Part shown: piece by piece, positions 54,173 through 64,000 of the stretch | Position numbering within the stretch: position 1 is the first letter of the stretch | Layout of the letters: the number at the start of each line of letters is the position of its first letter | Position numbers and translations under genes: made by a program | The notes under the pieces: model-generated | Seen by the model: only the letters and a program-made list of their open reading frames with translations | Told to the model about the DNA's origin: nothing | Database searches by the model: none | Assembly (NCBI GenBank): GCA_039621445.1 | Contig: CP154955.1 | Location: forward strand, 12,528,960 to 12,592,959 | DNA length: 64,000 nucleotides | Direction: 5' to 3' | Source of the DNA: Euglena gracilis | Lineage: Eukaryota > Euglenida > Euglenophyceae > Euglenales

Positions 54173-55688
54173 CGCCGGCCCGGCCGGGACCCCCTGGAGC
54201 AGGAGAGCCGGGCGGCGATGGAGCGGCAGGAGCTGGAGAAGGCCACGCTGCTCCGGCGGCTGACGGAGCTGGACCAGCGGGAGGCCCGGGTGTGGTGTGG
54301 GCCGGGGCTGTGTGTGGATTACGGCGCCGCCTAAGCTGGCGAGGACCCACACTGTTGGGGGGGGGGGGTCCAGCGTCAATGGCCTTTTTCCCCGCCGTTT
54401 TAGCCTCTGAGCTGCCCCCCCCCCCCCGGGTCATTTCGCTAAGCGGCCCTCCTGGGGTCAGGGCAGAAACGGGAATCGGCCAGACAGCCAGCGTGGGGGG
54501 TGGGGGTCGACCACCCCCACCAGGACTTCCCGTTCTGCCCTGCCTGGGGCCTTGTTGAGCGGCGGCGTGAGGGTTGCCAGACGACAGGGTGATCCGTTGG
54601 CTGTGCACAGTTTGCTTTGGCGCAGCTTCTGGCACAAGTGGCGTCACTGCTCCAACCAACTGGCTGCATTGCCAGCATCGAATAGTTTTTAAACACAATG
54701 GAAGGGATCCAATCAGGCTTTCTTTTGTGTGAATTTTCCGGCTGCTGGCCTGATAGGATGGGTCTCCTGGACAGGCCGGGGGTGTAGCATTTTCGACCCC
54801 CCCCAGGGGGTTGGTCGGGTTTGGGGTCAGGTTTTGCGGCCGAAGGCGCCGTGGCCCGAAAATGGCCATTTTCAAAGGAAAATTGGCTGGGTTGGCAGGC
54901 ACTGGGGTCCAAAACCAACCCCCCCCCGGGGGGGGGGGTGCCTGCTATTGTCAGGCACCCCATAACACAAGGCACCCCCTCCCCTCCCCCCGGGGGTAAC
55001 AAGAGCCTGCCTGACATCACCGACAACACGGCGTAGTTCGCAGAGTTGGCAGCCCAGTAGTACCATGCGTAGCAGGCACATACAGTAATGTGCAGCCACA
55101 GTTGTATTCATAATGTGCATTCATGTTTGTGTCATTGGCGCCACACACATACATCGCGATCCTGGGTGAAGGGTTGGGCAACGTGCCAAGGCTTAGTGCA
55201 AGGTTTATGGTTGGAGACAAGGTTCAGGTTCGAGTACATATCAGGGAGGGGGGTGGAGGTCCCAGGTTCATGCCTCGTCTCGCACCACATACGATACGCC
55301 CATCATTTGCTTGACAGGTGTATCGTGTGCAGTGTGCCATCCGCCGGGGGGTGGGGGTCTCCAGGCGGCGCACGAGTTCGAGCAGCAGCAGGCATGGATG
55401 GCGGACAAGCTGGCGCGGGCCATGGCAGAGGTGGAGGCCCGGCGGCAGGTGCAGGCAGAGGTGGCCCTCGTCAACAACGAGCTCAAGGCGCCGCTGCTGC
55501 CGAAGCCCGGGGTGTGTGTGGGCCGGGGTGTGTGTGGGGGTGGGGGTGGGGTGGGTGGGTGGGTGGGTGTGGGTGTGGGTGTGGGTGTGGGTGTGGGTGT
55601 GGGTGTGGGTGTGGGTGTGGGTGTGGGTGTGGGTGGGTGGGTGGGTGTGTGGTGTGTGGTGGGTGGTGGTGGTGGGTGTGGGTGTGGG

Positions 55689-55732
<44 letters not shown>

Positions 55733-56679
55733 TGGGTGGGTGGGTGGGTGTGTGTGGGTGGGTGGGTGGGTGGGTGGGTGTGGGTGGGTGGGTGGGTGGG
55801 TAGGTGTGGGTGTGTGTATTGCATGTCGGCCCGTGCACGATTTTTTTTCACTTGAAATGGTGGCCGAAATATTTCAACACCATCATTGATAATTCCAAGT
55901 CATAAAAATGAAATGAACCAGTGTTCAACAAATGAAACAGCATCGAAACAGAACATTTGAATTGCGCAGTTCCCCACATCAGAAAGGGGACGGGAGTTGG
56001 AGATGGGGTTCGAGCCCTCCGTGCTCCTTTTTTAGGGGGAACATTCGGGGTTGGGGGGGCAAACTTTTGGGGTCCAAAGGGAGACGTATTTTCAAGGCAG
56101 TAAACACCCCCCAAAAAATACAAATAAGACTCCAGGGCTACGTTTTCGGTCTGTTGCTAAAATCCCGGGGGGGGGGTTGTTTCGGGGGGTCTACTTTTTG
56201 GAGCTTTGCTGAAAAATTTGGCCCAAAAAACACCGGGAGGCTCCAAAAATAATTGCAAAAGGGGCGAATTTTGGCAATGAGCAAAAATCATGCCAAATAA
56301 TAAATAAATAAAAATAATGCCAAAAAAATGTAACACATCCAAAATGGGCAAAGATCGAAAAATGTCCAAAAATCACCCATTTGGGGGTCATGTTTGTTTG
56401 TTTTCAGGAGTCTATTTTTGGGATTTTCCCCGAAAATTCCGAGGGGGGGTCTAATTGTTTGGGAGGTCCAGTTTTTTTAGATTTTTGCTAAAAATTGGCA
56501 GGGGGTTATTTGGGGGGGGGGGTTAGGCACGGCCCTCCATTGCCACCCCCTCCTCCTCCCCTCCCCAGGCGCAGCACTGGTTCGTGGCGACCAACGTGAA
56601 GGTGAAGCCCGGCGTGGTCAGCCTTCTGGTGGACGGGACCTTTGTGCTCTCGTGGCGGGTGGAGCACGCCCTCGTGTGA
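54173..56679 (+). CDS. Coiled-coil protein with a C-terminal beta-rich segment
   Basis: Exons: 54173-54289, 55365-55511, 56569-56679 (TGA), all phase 0. The first two read as one charged heptad-type helix: DPLEQESRAAMERQELEKAT, LRRLTELDQREAR, AAHEFEQQQAWMADKLARAM, EVEARRQVQAEVALVNNELK. The last reads HWFVATNVKVKPG then VVSLLVDGTFVLSWRVEHAL, hydrophobic-alternating strands. The PG..SLLVDGTFV stretch resembles AGATTLVLDGAVFV in the gene at 36.8-45.4 kb, hinting that the two share a module. Codons are strongly G/C-ending. The start is not identified; the first exon shown begins at a splice acceptor. At least 124 residues. Family unrecognised. Confidence 0.62.
54459..54542. mobile_element. Very short CAGGG-ended element, copy H (84 bp)
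   Basis: CAGGGCAGAAACGGGAA at the left, ACTTCCCGTTCTGCCCTG at the right: 16-17 bp inverted ends on an 84-bp element. Flanks cctggggt (54451-54458) and cctggggc (54543-54550) match at 7 of 8 bases. The centre GGGGGTCGACCACCCCC is itself palindromic. It lies in an intron. Confidence 0.7.
54795..54975. repeat. GGCGCC foldback repeat, copy 4
   Basis: GCGGCCGAAGGCGCCGTGGC, CCCGAAAATGGCCATTTTCA, GTTGGCAGGCACTGGGGTCC and GGTGCCTGCTATTGTCAGGC. Same block order as 25440-25570. Confidence 0.55.
55516..55815 (+). repeat. (GGGTGT)n, (GCGT)n, (GGGT)n compound repeat
   Basis: 300 bp of G/T-only repeats beginning directly after the donor at 55512, so the 5' splice site itself is part of the GT array. Confidence 0.95.
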
Positions 56680-56865
56680 CGCGACTCCTCTCCCCACGCA
56701 TTTCTGTTCAAAAGCCCCTGCGGTGGCGGCGCAGGGGCCCGTGTTACGTTGCAGTCCCGCAGCAGGCTGCTTGTTCTTTGGATAGCGCGTGCTGCACACC
56801 AATGGTTGGGTCGGTTTATGATGCCTTCTGCTTCTCTCCATTTAAACACCTTTGCCCAATTTTCC

Positions 56866-56971
56866 ACACACACACACACACAACACACAACGCACACACA
56901 CACACACACGCGCGCGCGCACACACACACAACACACAACACACACACACACACACAGAACACAACGCACAC

Positions 56972-57014
<43 letters not shown>
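56866..57014 (+). repeat. (AC)n microsatellite with CGCG and AACAC interruptions
   Basis: About 150 bp of AC-type repeat, 190 bp downstream of the stop codon at 56679. Confidence 0.95.
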
Positions 57015-57018
<4 letters not shown>

Positions 57019-57929
57019 CACACATGTCGGATGCCCCAGATGGCAGCTGCTATAGCTTTGATGGAGGGCAAGTTCGGCACCTGGGAAACTCCCCCAGGGC
57101 TTTGGTCCAGAGAACAGCCTGGCCAGCCCAACAGGCTGTCCGATGCACCCCCCATCCCGTTGTAGCTCACATTCTGGCATTTTCCCCCCACGAGACCGAT
57201 TGCTCTCACTCGCCCCCCTCTCTTTGCCCACCGTTGCCCGCTTGTTTGTTAACCGTCCGCCTCCTCAAGCATGCCTTCCTCACAGCGTGTGTTGTCATGC
57301 TCATGTTCTGCTCACCCTCACCTCGTCTTTTCGCTGTGTGTCGTCTCATTCCGATGTCTGCCAATGTTCATTGACTCTCGCTCTCTCCTCTGTGTGCCGG
57401 CAGCTGTGTTGGTGCAAACACCCCCAGTAATTTTTCAGCTGGTAGTCATATGTTTGCGCATATGCGTATAATTTTGGTTGTGGTTTGAAGAGTTCACTTC
57501 CAAGTCCTCCAGCCTGCCAGACTAGCTGCAGCTGACCCCAAAGAAGAACTGGCACATTTGGCTGTGGGGTTGCAGCACCCCACGCGGCACCTGTGCACCC
57601 CGTGTACACCGTGCACCCTGTTGTCAGATTGTCAAATCTTGAAAAGAGTTCCAAACACATCATTTCAGAAGGTAAGAAGTCAGAAATGTCAAACCTCAAA
57701 TTAATTGAATGTTCTTTCAAAAAATTCAAAATTTGATTCATAAAAACGCTCCACCAAAAATGGCCACCGACGCACACAGGGTGTGTGAGCTGGCCCCCGC
57801 CCTCCAGTTCCTTGAGGAACCTGGTGCGAACACTCCCATCACACAACCCCACCGTCTGCAACCCGTGCCCAGGGGTTCCATATAAGAAGGGTGTAGGTTT
57901 AGGTTGGGGGGGGGTCGCTGAGCTCTTAT

Positions 57930-58195
57930 CTCTTTAGAGTAAGAGCGAAGCTTACCACCAGGGGAAAGGGGGAGGTCCAACCCCCCCCTCCCCCGCCCCC
58001 CCCCCTCTGGGTGGACCGTGAAACCCGCGGATTATCACCATGACCCCGGCCCGGTTCCCGGAATTTTTTTTCAGTCGCGAGCAACTGGATTTCTAGTTTC
58101 CGAATCACCTGGGTTTGACCCCCAACTCCCCGCCAGGCCCGAGTTATTCACGCGCGAAGGGGTCTAAACTGGGTAGGATCGGCCCGCCCCCCTTT
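57930..58195 (+). repeat. Dispersed repeat of about 250 bp, partner of 21938-22190
   Basis: Contains AGTAAGAGCGAAGCTTACCA, CACCATGACCCCGGCCCGG, GTCGCGAGCAACTGGAT, CGAATCACCTGGGTTTGACC and CTAAACTGGGTAGGATCGG. Inverted relative to the other copy 36 kb away. Confidence 0.7.
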
Positions 58196-58218
58196 TTAAG
58201 CCCCCCCCTTTGGACTAG

Positions 58219-58640
58219 TGGGAAAAGTGTACAAAATGGCCTAAATTGGCCGAGAAACGGCCGTATCTCGGGCTAGGCGGTGAGCTGCGTGGAAACCAAA
58301 ATACCAGTAGATAGAGCGTTCCAAGGGCTTCAATTTAGGTCTCGGACATTTCGTTTGATTGTGCATCATTTTCCAGAAATTTTGAAAACATTGATTTTTG
58401 ACCCCCCCCCATCCCCCGAAAACGGCAAAGTCGGACAGTGGGAAAAATGTACAAAACGGCCATCTGGGCCGAATAACGGCCGTATCTCGGGCTGGGCAGG
58501 GAGTTGCGGGGAAATCAAAATACCAGTAGATAGGGCCTTCCAAGGGCTTCAAATTAGGTCTCTGGATATTTCCTTTGATTTTGTATCATTTTGGAGATAT
58601 TTTGAAAATTGACATTTTTGGCCGAAATGGCAGACTTAGC
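58219..58640 (+). repeat. Tandem duplication, unit of about 220 bp
   Basis: Unit 1 (58219-58438) and unit 2 (58439 on) share GTGGGAAAARTGTACAAAAY, ACGGCCGTATCTCGGGCT, CAAAATACCAGTAGATAG, TTCCAAGGGCTTCAA and the spaced text ATTTAGGTCTC...ATTTCSTTTGATT. Identity is about 85% by eye. It looks non-coding. Confidence 0.85.
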
Positions 58641-58898
58641 CGTTTTCGGCCAAAAAAAGTCGAAAAAATCGAGAAAAAAAATTGCCCGAAACGATGTTTT
58701 TTGGCCTCCCGGACCCGGAAAAAACTGTTTTTGAGCCGAAAATGAGCGTTTTTCGACCCGTTTTTGGCCGCCGAGCCCTTGCATTTCAGTCAAAAGAGCT
58801 CCATGGAGTGGACCGGTTTATATGGGGGGGTCAATGAAGGGGTGGGTGCACGCTTATTAAGAGCTCAGCATTATTTAAAACCTGGTTGTGCCCTCCCC

Positions 58899-59018
58899 AA
58901 GCACCTCCAGCAGCAAATCCTGCAATTCCCAACAATTCCCGACAAATCCCGACAAATGCCAACAAATCCCGGCAAATCCTGACAACGGCACCAAGGTCCC
59001 AAGTGTCTGGAGGTGCTT
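58899..59018. repeat. Foldback with tandem ACAAATCCC repeats in the loop
   Basis: AAGCACCTCCAG (58899-58910) pairs exactly with CTGGAGGTGCTT (59007-59018). Between them lie five or six CAATTCCCGACAAATCCCGA-type units. Confidence 0.75.
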
Positions 59019-59085
59019 GACCTGCCTGCGTCTTTTCTGCCAGCGCTGCCGATGTCGGCCGCGCCAGGCACCGTGCCCTCGACCG

Positions 59086-62000
59086 ATGCGGCGCCGGTGC
59101 TGGCTGCTCCTCGTGGCGGTGGCGGTGGGGAGCGGCCCACGCTTCACGGCGGGCGGCGACTGTGGCGTGCCACCCCCCCCCCCCAGGCCTTCCCGTCCCA
59201 CTCCGGGGAAACCTGTGGTATTTCTATGTGGACAGGTGTGACCAAACAGCCCCCTTGGGGACCACCAGACAAAAAGTCGGGACGGCGTCCGGCACTTTTG
59301 CAAGGAAGAATCCCTTCGGCACCAACGGTGCCGAAAGAAAATTTTGACCTGAAAATCGGCTCCTCGGAAATACGGGGGGGGGGTCGATCCCCCCAATGGG
59401 ATGGGGGAGGGAGGGGAGGAGGGGATTGACCCCCCACTCTTGAAGGGTTTTGGGGATTCCCAATCAGCCCTGCCACGTCTACCGGTTGCCCCTAGCGGTG
59501 TCGCAGCACGCCACACGCAGAGACCTCGGGTATGACAAGGACCGTATCCTGCGCAGCCCCCAGCCCCCCGTCCCCCGCTCGGGCTGCCCCTGGATCCAAT
59601 CTGTTCTGCTGGTGGCTGGCTTTTGTTTGGGCTGAAACGATATTGCAATCACCGGAACCAGTGACCTCAAAAGAATCCGACGGACAAAAAAATATTTGGA
59701 GCATATTGCGCGATTGATTCTTCTGCCTTTGTGATTACAGAACCGGCAACACCCCACAAAGGATATTAACAGATCTGTGAATGTATTTATAAACGCTTGC
59801 CAGGAATGAACAGCGTATATTATTATGTACATATAAAATTTAATGCACCTTGATGTCCACCAGGAGGGATTCGAAACACAATTTTTCCCATTTTTGCGAG
59901 TTTTTGCACATTGTTTTTTTTCGAATTTTCCAAAGATGTGCATTTTGCGCATTTTCGCACCTTTTTTGCGAATTTTCGCGTGTTTTTTTTTGCACTTTTT
60001 TGATTTTTTTGGGCGCTTTTTTGGCTTTTTGCATTTCGGTGCATATTTTATTGTGTTTTCCTCAATTTTTCATTTTTTGCCCATTTTTATATTTTTTTGC
60101 ATTTTTTCCAAAAAAAATTCGACTTCTTATTTTTGAAAATGTTATTTTCTTCATATTTCCAAACGACATCTTTATATCTGGTTCCTTATTTTGAATGCTT
60201 TTTGGGTAGTTTTTGTATTTTTGCGATATTTTTTGTTTTTTCTCTCGGATTTTGCACATTTTTGTGCATTTTTTTCTGTGGCCGGGCTGGCGCATTCCCC
60301 CCCCCCTGTCCATTGGCCAAGGAAATGATTTTCAAGCTCCATTTCTTTAAGGCACCCTGGCACTGCATTCGGCATTCAAATCATTTCCTGGAGGCATTCC
60401 GACCACAGAATATCTACCTAGTGAAGGAGGAGCAGGCCCGGTTTGCCAGGATGGTCACTGGGGACCCGCGGTGTCCCGCAAGAGGTGTGTGTTGAAAAGT
60501 ACAATTATGCTCCCCCCCAAATAATACCCCCCCCCGTGGGGAGTATTATTTGGTCGGACGAAGTCCACCCTAGGGGGGGAATGTTATTTGGCAATATAGA
60601 TTTTTGACTGCGAAATGCATTGTATCAATGTTGAACACCATCAAAACCCAGGGTGGGTGGAGTTTTTTCTCAAAAATGTGCAATTTGGTTTTTTCCCTCC
60701 GTTTTCAATCCAAACATGATAGAATACATGTAAAATTTGCACAAAATATGTTTCCAGATCCCAGGAAAACTTACTTTTTTTTCTGTGGCAGTTCGTGAAA
60801 AATAGGAGAACATTATTTGGGCGGCCGAAGTCGGGTCCCAGGGGGGGGGGGGGATATTATTTGGGGGGGGTACACATTTGGCATGGTCATTCCCGCCTGG
60901 ACAGGAAAACGCACAGGCGAATTTGGTATCAGGTTCTTTCGTTTGGTACAGGGGGGTCGGACCCACAAATTAGACCCAGTTGTTTTATGGGCTGCCTTCC
61001 AGGACTCTCATTTCTGTCGAACCCAATTATAAAATCTCGCCACTGGATTTTAAAGGAAGTTCAAATGTCAGAGTTTCATCGTTGTTGTTCAGCCGCTATT
61101 TTTTTGCATGTCCTCCGCTGCCGCGATGGCCACAGGCACTAGAGAGCCAGAGTTCTCCCTCGTTGCGTCGGGCCTCAGGGAACAACACGTGGCCCCTGGA
61201 CAACACCACATGGCTTGTTCCCGCCCACACGGGACACCCACCGGGTGGTGGGCCGTGGGTCGCAGGCCACATATCATTGGTCAAAGGCAAGCCCAGCTCC
61301 AAGCCCCCAACCCCACCCCCACCCCTCCAGCTCCACCCACCCAACCCCAACAACACAACACGGGAAACGGTTTCTGGGCAACGATGTTGGCATATTCTAT
61401 GCTGAACCGTGCCCTCATTTACCCCCACCGTTTAAGCAAATGACCGGGTGTGACTGAGCGTGACTGGTGGCGTGACTGGGCGTGACCAGGGGTGATTATG
61501 TCTGAGGCTGTGGATGGCCATATGTGTTTGCCGTCCACTTCCCCGCGTTGACCCCCGCCATCAGCCCTCAGCACAGACCCCGCCTCACACTCGCCAGGGA
61601 ACCGGTGGGTGCCCCGCCCCGGGTCCCGCGGCCGCGGCTGCGGATGCTGCGGCGGGCGAACGTCGCCCTGGCGCCCCCGACCCTCTCCACCGAAACCGAG
61701 TCCATGAACCGGGAGTGGCGCCAGGTGCCGGCGCGCTCGGGGAAGTGCCGCACAGGACGTGAAGCATCCTGCAGCACCCATACGCCTTGAGGGATCAGGT
61801 TTCTTTTTGAGCCAGAAGACCCCCCACCCAGGGGAGGGGTCCTGGGCCGGAGGCCTGGGTATGGTTTCGGCACGAAGCGCCAACGAATATTTGGGGCGGA
61901 GGAGAATCCTGGAGAGACAGTTTGGGAAGTGAAGCCCTGCACTCGGGTCTCGTATGGGCTGAAATTTTTCAGGCGTGGGGAGGCCAAAAAACTTTTTTTC

Positions 62001-63346
62001 AGCCAGATTTCTTTCTTTTGGAAATTGTTAAAGAGGGGCTTGCAGGATATTTCTGCTAGCTTGAGGGGGAAAGGTAACGGAGTAGGCCAATTGGTGGGGG
62101 TTTTCCCCAAAGATCTGATTAACTCCCAAAAGCAAAGAAATAAGACAGATTTTGGAGGGTATTTAGCATCCATTTTGTGGCGCATTGGGTCGCTTTTGTT
62201 GTCGAAAATATGCACCTCTTTAAGACATCTCCTCATTTCTGTTAATTGCTGCTGCCCTCCTTTTGTCAGGGGCAAGCAAGAAACGCGTCCATCTGCCATA
62301 TGCCTCCCCCCCCCCCCGACAGGTGTACGAGGGCTTGCTGGGCCACCCTTACGTCAACCTCACCATCCTGCCCCTCGATGCCCCCCTAGCAGTGGTCCAG
62401 CGCTTCGACTGGCTGGTGCTCCTCCCCAGGTCGCACCACATGAGAGCCGCACGGAAGTGAGAGGAGGCAGCGAGGAGGTGGGGGCGGATGTGCCAGAAGG
62501 ACCTCGGGGGGGGGGGGGGGGGCGGGCCAAGCTCCCCCCGGTCCCAGGGAGTTCTGCAGCAAGGGGCTGGATGGGTTGAGCGGGAAATTTCTGGTGCAAA
62601 GCGCCGGAATTTAAAAAAAAGTGGCCAAAGTTGAAATGAAAGATGCGGGTTTGGGAGGATTTTTTCGAAACCAAGATGAAAAATATTGACCCGAAAGTTC
62701 ACAAACCCCCAAATAATGAAATTCACCCTGAGGACTGACTTCGAAAGCCCAAATACACTGTGGATGAGGCAAAACAGCAAGGAAGCAGAATCATCAGAGA
62801 GTGCCGAGAAAAGAACGTTCTGTTTCTCTTCTTACGTCCCACCAAAGCATGTATGCTTTCCAGGATTTTTCTGGGGGGAGGCTTTGGATGTATGGGTGAC
62901 GTTACCTCGCCTGAATAGGCCTCTGACCCTATTTGTAGCCCCCCCCCCCCCAATAACCCCCCAATAATGGGTGGGGGGCAGTAGCCAGTAGCCAGCCTAT
63001 TTTCACACAGCACAGCTGCAAGCACCCAAGCACCCTCCCATGTCCTCTCTGTCCCTTCTCCGCTACCAGCGGCGAACAGAAAGATATCCGATGGATTCTC
63101 CGAATGAGTTCAATTCTTAAGAACACTGGATCCCCCGGCAGTCTTTCACGAGCAACTCACTTGCATTTTGTCTTGGGCGGCGCTTTTTCTTCGGTGTGGG
63201 CAAATGGGACCACACCCACGGAGGGGGTGCGACATGCTTTGAACGCCGTACCACGTCTCTCTCGTCAATTATTCGTGGCTGGACCCCAGCATGACGCGGC
63301 GGACCGTCGTCATCGACTTCAAGGACAACCGCGTGTGCAGCCACCG
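59086..63346 (+). CDS. Gene for a secretory-pathway protein, 5' part, continues past window
   Basis: Exons: 59086-59166, 59468-59602, 60409-60484, 61598-61724, 62323-62429, 63290-63346. Exon 1 starts MRRRCWLLLVAVAVGSGPRF, a typical signal peptide or membrane anchor. Exon 2 reads PCHVYRLPLAVSQHATRRDL then YDKDRILRSPQPPVPRSGC; exon 3 YLVKEEQARFARMVTGDPR; exon 4 RVPRPRLRMLRRANVALAPP then TETESMNREWRQ; exon 5 VYEGLLGHPYVNLTILPLDA then VVQRFDWLVLLP; exon 6 MTRRTVVIDFKDNRVCSH. Phases agree for 1-2-3, 4-5 and 5-6 but not for 3-4, so an exon may be missing near 60.5-61.5 kb. The product is probably lumenal or secreted; NLT in exon 5 is a possible glycosylation sequon. A glycosyltransferase is one possibility but no diagnostic motif is seen. 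Confidence 0.55.
59861..60306. mobile_element. T-rich TTTTTGCA repeat element, copy 5
   Basis: It begins CAGGAGGGATTCGAAACAC, continues with TTTTTGCGAGTTTTTGCAC and TTTCGCGTG-type units, and ends CTGGCGCATTCCCCCCCCC. Flanks atgtccac and ctgtccat agree at 6 of 8 bases. Intronic in the secretory gene. Confidence 0.6.
60500..60900. repeat. ATTATTTGGGG foldback sequences
   Basis: CCCAAATAATACCCCCCCCC (60520) faces GGGGAGTATTATTTGGTCGG, and GAACATTATTTGGGCGG plus GATATTATTTGGGGGGGG follow at 60808-60875. Similar CCCAAATAATGCCCCCC text is at 63466 and 63705. Probably a small foldback repeat family. Confidence 0.4.
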
Positions 63347-63647
63347 GTGGCGTGTGTGCCTGTTTGCTTGCTGCGTGTGAACGTTTCCTCCAAACGGCGG
63401 GATGGCGTTTGGCCGGTTTGGCCACAGCCACTGAATTTCTGCCACACCTATTCATTTAAACCACCCCAAATAATGCCCCCCACCAGAGACGTTACACAAA
63501 TAACAGCCCCCCTCCCCCGATTCATTGGGCTCGAACGTCGTGACTGTTCTGCCACCAGTCAGGGCACAAAAAAACTGCCAATGTTTTCTGAAACAGTTTT
63601 TTTTTTCCACACAAAAACCAGTCATCTTGACAGGAGGGTCCTAAAGA

Positions 63648-63712
63648 AAAGGTCATTTGGGGGGGGGGGGATGGGCATTTTGAGGCCATTTCTGCAGCCC
63701 CCCCCCAAATGA
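63648..63712. repeat. Foldback repeat TCATTTGGGGGGG
   Basis: TCATTTGGGGGGGGGG on the left is inverted as CCCCCCCCCAAATGAT on the right with a loop of about 30 bp; then CCGAATAATAGCCCCATGGGGCTATTCGGGG forms a second perfect hairpin to about 63772. Confidence 0.65.
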
Positions 63713-63783
63713 TAGCCCCCCCGAGATTTTAATTGTGTCCGAATAATAGCCCCATGGGGCTATTCGGGGGATTACACATGCAG

Positions 63784-63786
63784 AGA

Positions 63787-63848
<62 letters not shown>

Positions 63849-63985
63849 TACGCACACACACAAAACACACGCACGCACACACACACACACGCACACACAC
63901 ACACACACACAAAACACACACACACACAAAACACACGCACGCACACACAGACACAAACAAAACACACACACACACAAAACACACC
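63784..63985 (+). repeat. (AC)n / (GCAC)n microsatellite at window end
   Basis: AC and GCAC units with AAAAC interruptions. Confidence 0.95.
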
Positions 63986-64000
63986 CTCACACCGCCCCGC

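Larger units (their letters stand above)
57015..59085. other. Gap between gene models; duplications and foldbacks
   Basis: It contains the inverted-repeat partner (57930-58195), a tandem duplication (58219-58640) and a foldback with short repeats (58899-59018). No convincing exon. Confidence 0.5.

Noticed and set aside
53775-54902. 375-codon open frame on the - strand
   Set aside because: Antisense to well-supported exons with G/C third positions; open frames opposite such exons are expected.

Overview
This window is nuclear DNA of a eukaryote with an intron-rich, repeat-laden genome, most likely a unicellular alga or other protist; I cannot name the species. The evidence is short GC-rich exons, many with strong G/C preference at codon third positions, bounded by GT..AG (occasionally GC..AG) splice sites whose reading phases chain together. 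They are separated by introns of about 0.5-4 kb filled with dinucleotide, trinucleotide and tetranucleotide repeats, G/C homopolymer runs and small transposons. There are no bacterial-style operons, rRNA, tRNA or CRISPR features. Long open frames made of His-Thr, Cys-Val, Tyr-Ile-His-Thr or poly-Leu repeats are microsatellite artefacts and were not annotated.

Layout, left to right. 0-5 kb: repeats and a possible two-exon gene for a small secreted protein (2723-4697). 5.8-16.7 kb: the best-supported gene, a split gene for a class I SAM-methyltransferase-like protein whose exons rebuild a recognisable family. 17.08-21.0 kb: a 3.9-kb DNA transposon with about 45-bp terminal inverted repeats, a 5-bp target duplication and an internal set of palindromic motifs; its gene is broken. 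23-35 kb: a candidate gene with a disordered N-terminus, one cyclin-fold-like exon, and a coiled-coil/Lys-rich C-terminus. 36.8-45.4 kb: a gene of about ten exons for an unrecognised protein. 46-53 kb and 54.2-56.7 kb: two genes combining a probable beta-sandwich segment with coiled coils. 59-63.3 kb: a gene starting with a signal peptide and running past the window edge. All seven gene models are on the + strand.

Mobile DNA is the other main content. At least nine small elements end in CAGGG/CCCTG and several are flanked by 8-bp duplications, the signature of non-autonomous hAT elements. Most lie inside introns. A second, T-rich group built on TTTTTGCA also begins with CAGG, and one copy has a perfect 8-bp duplication. 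GC-rich foldback repeats containing GGCGCCGAAGGCGCC recur through the window. No functional pathway linking the genes is apparent. Gene boundaries, especially first exons, are inferred from sequence alone and are less certain than the individual exons.
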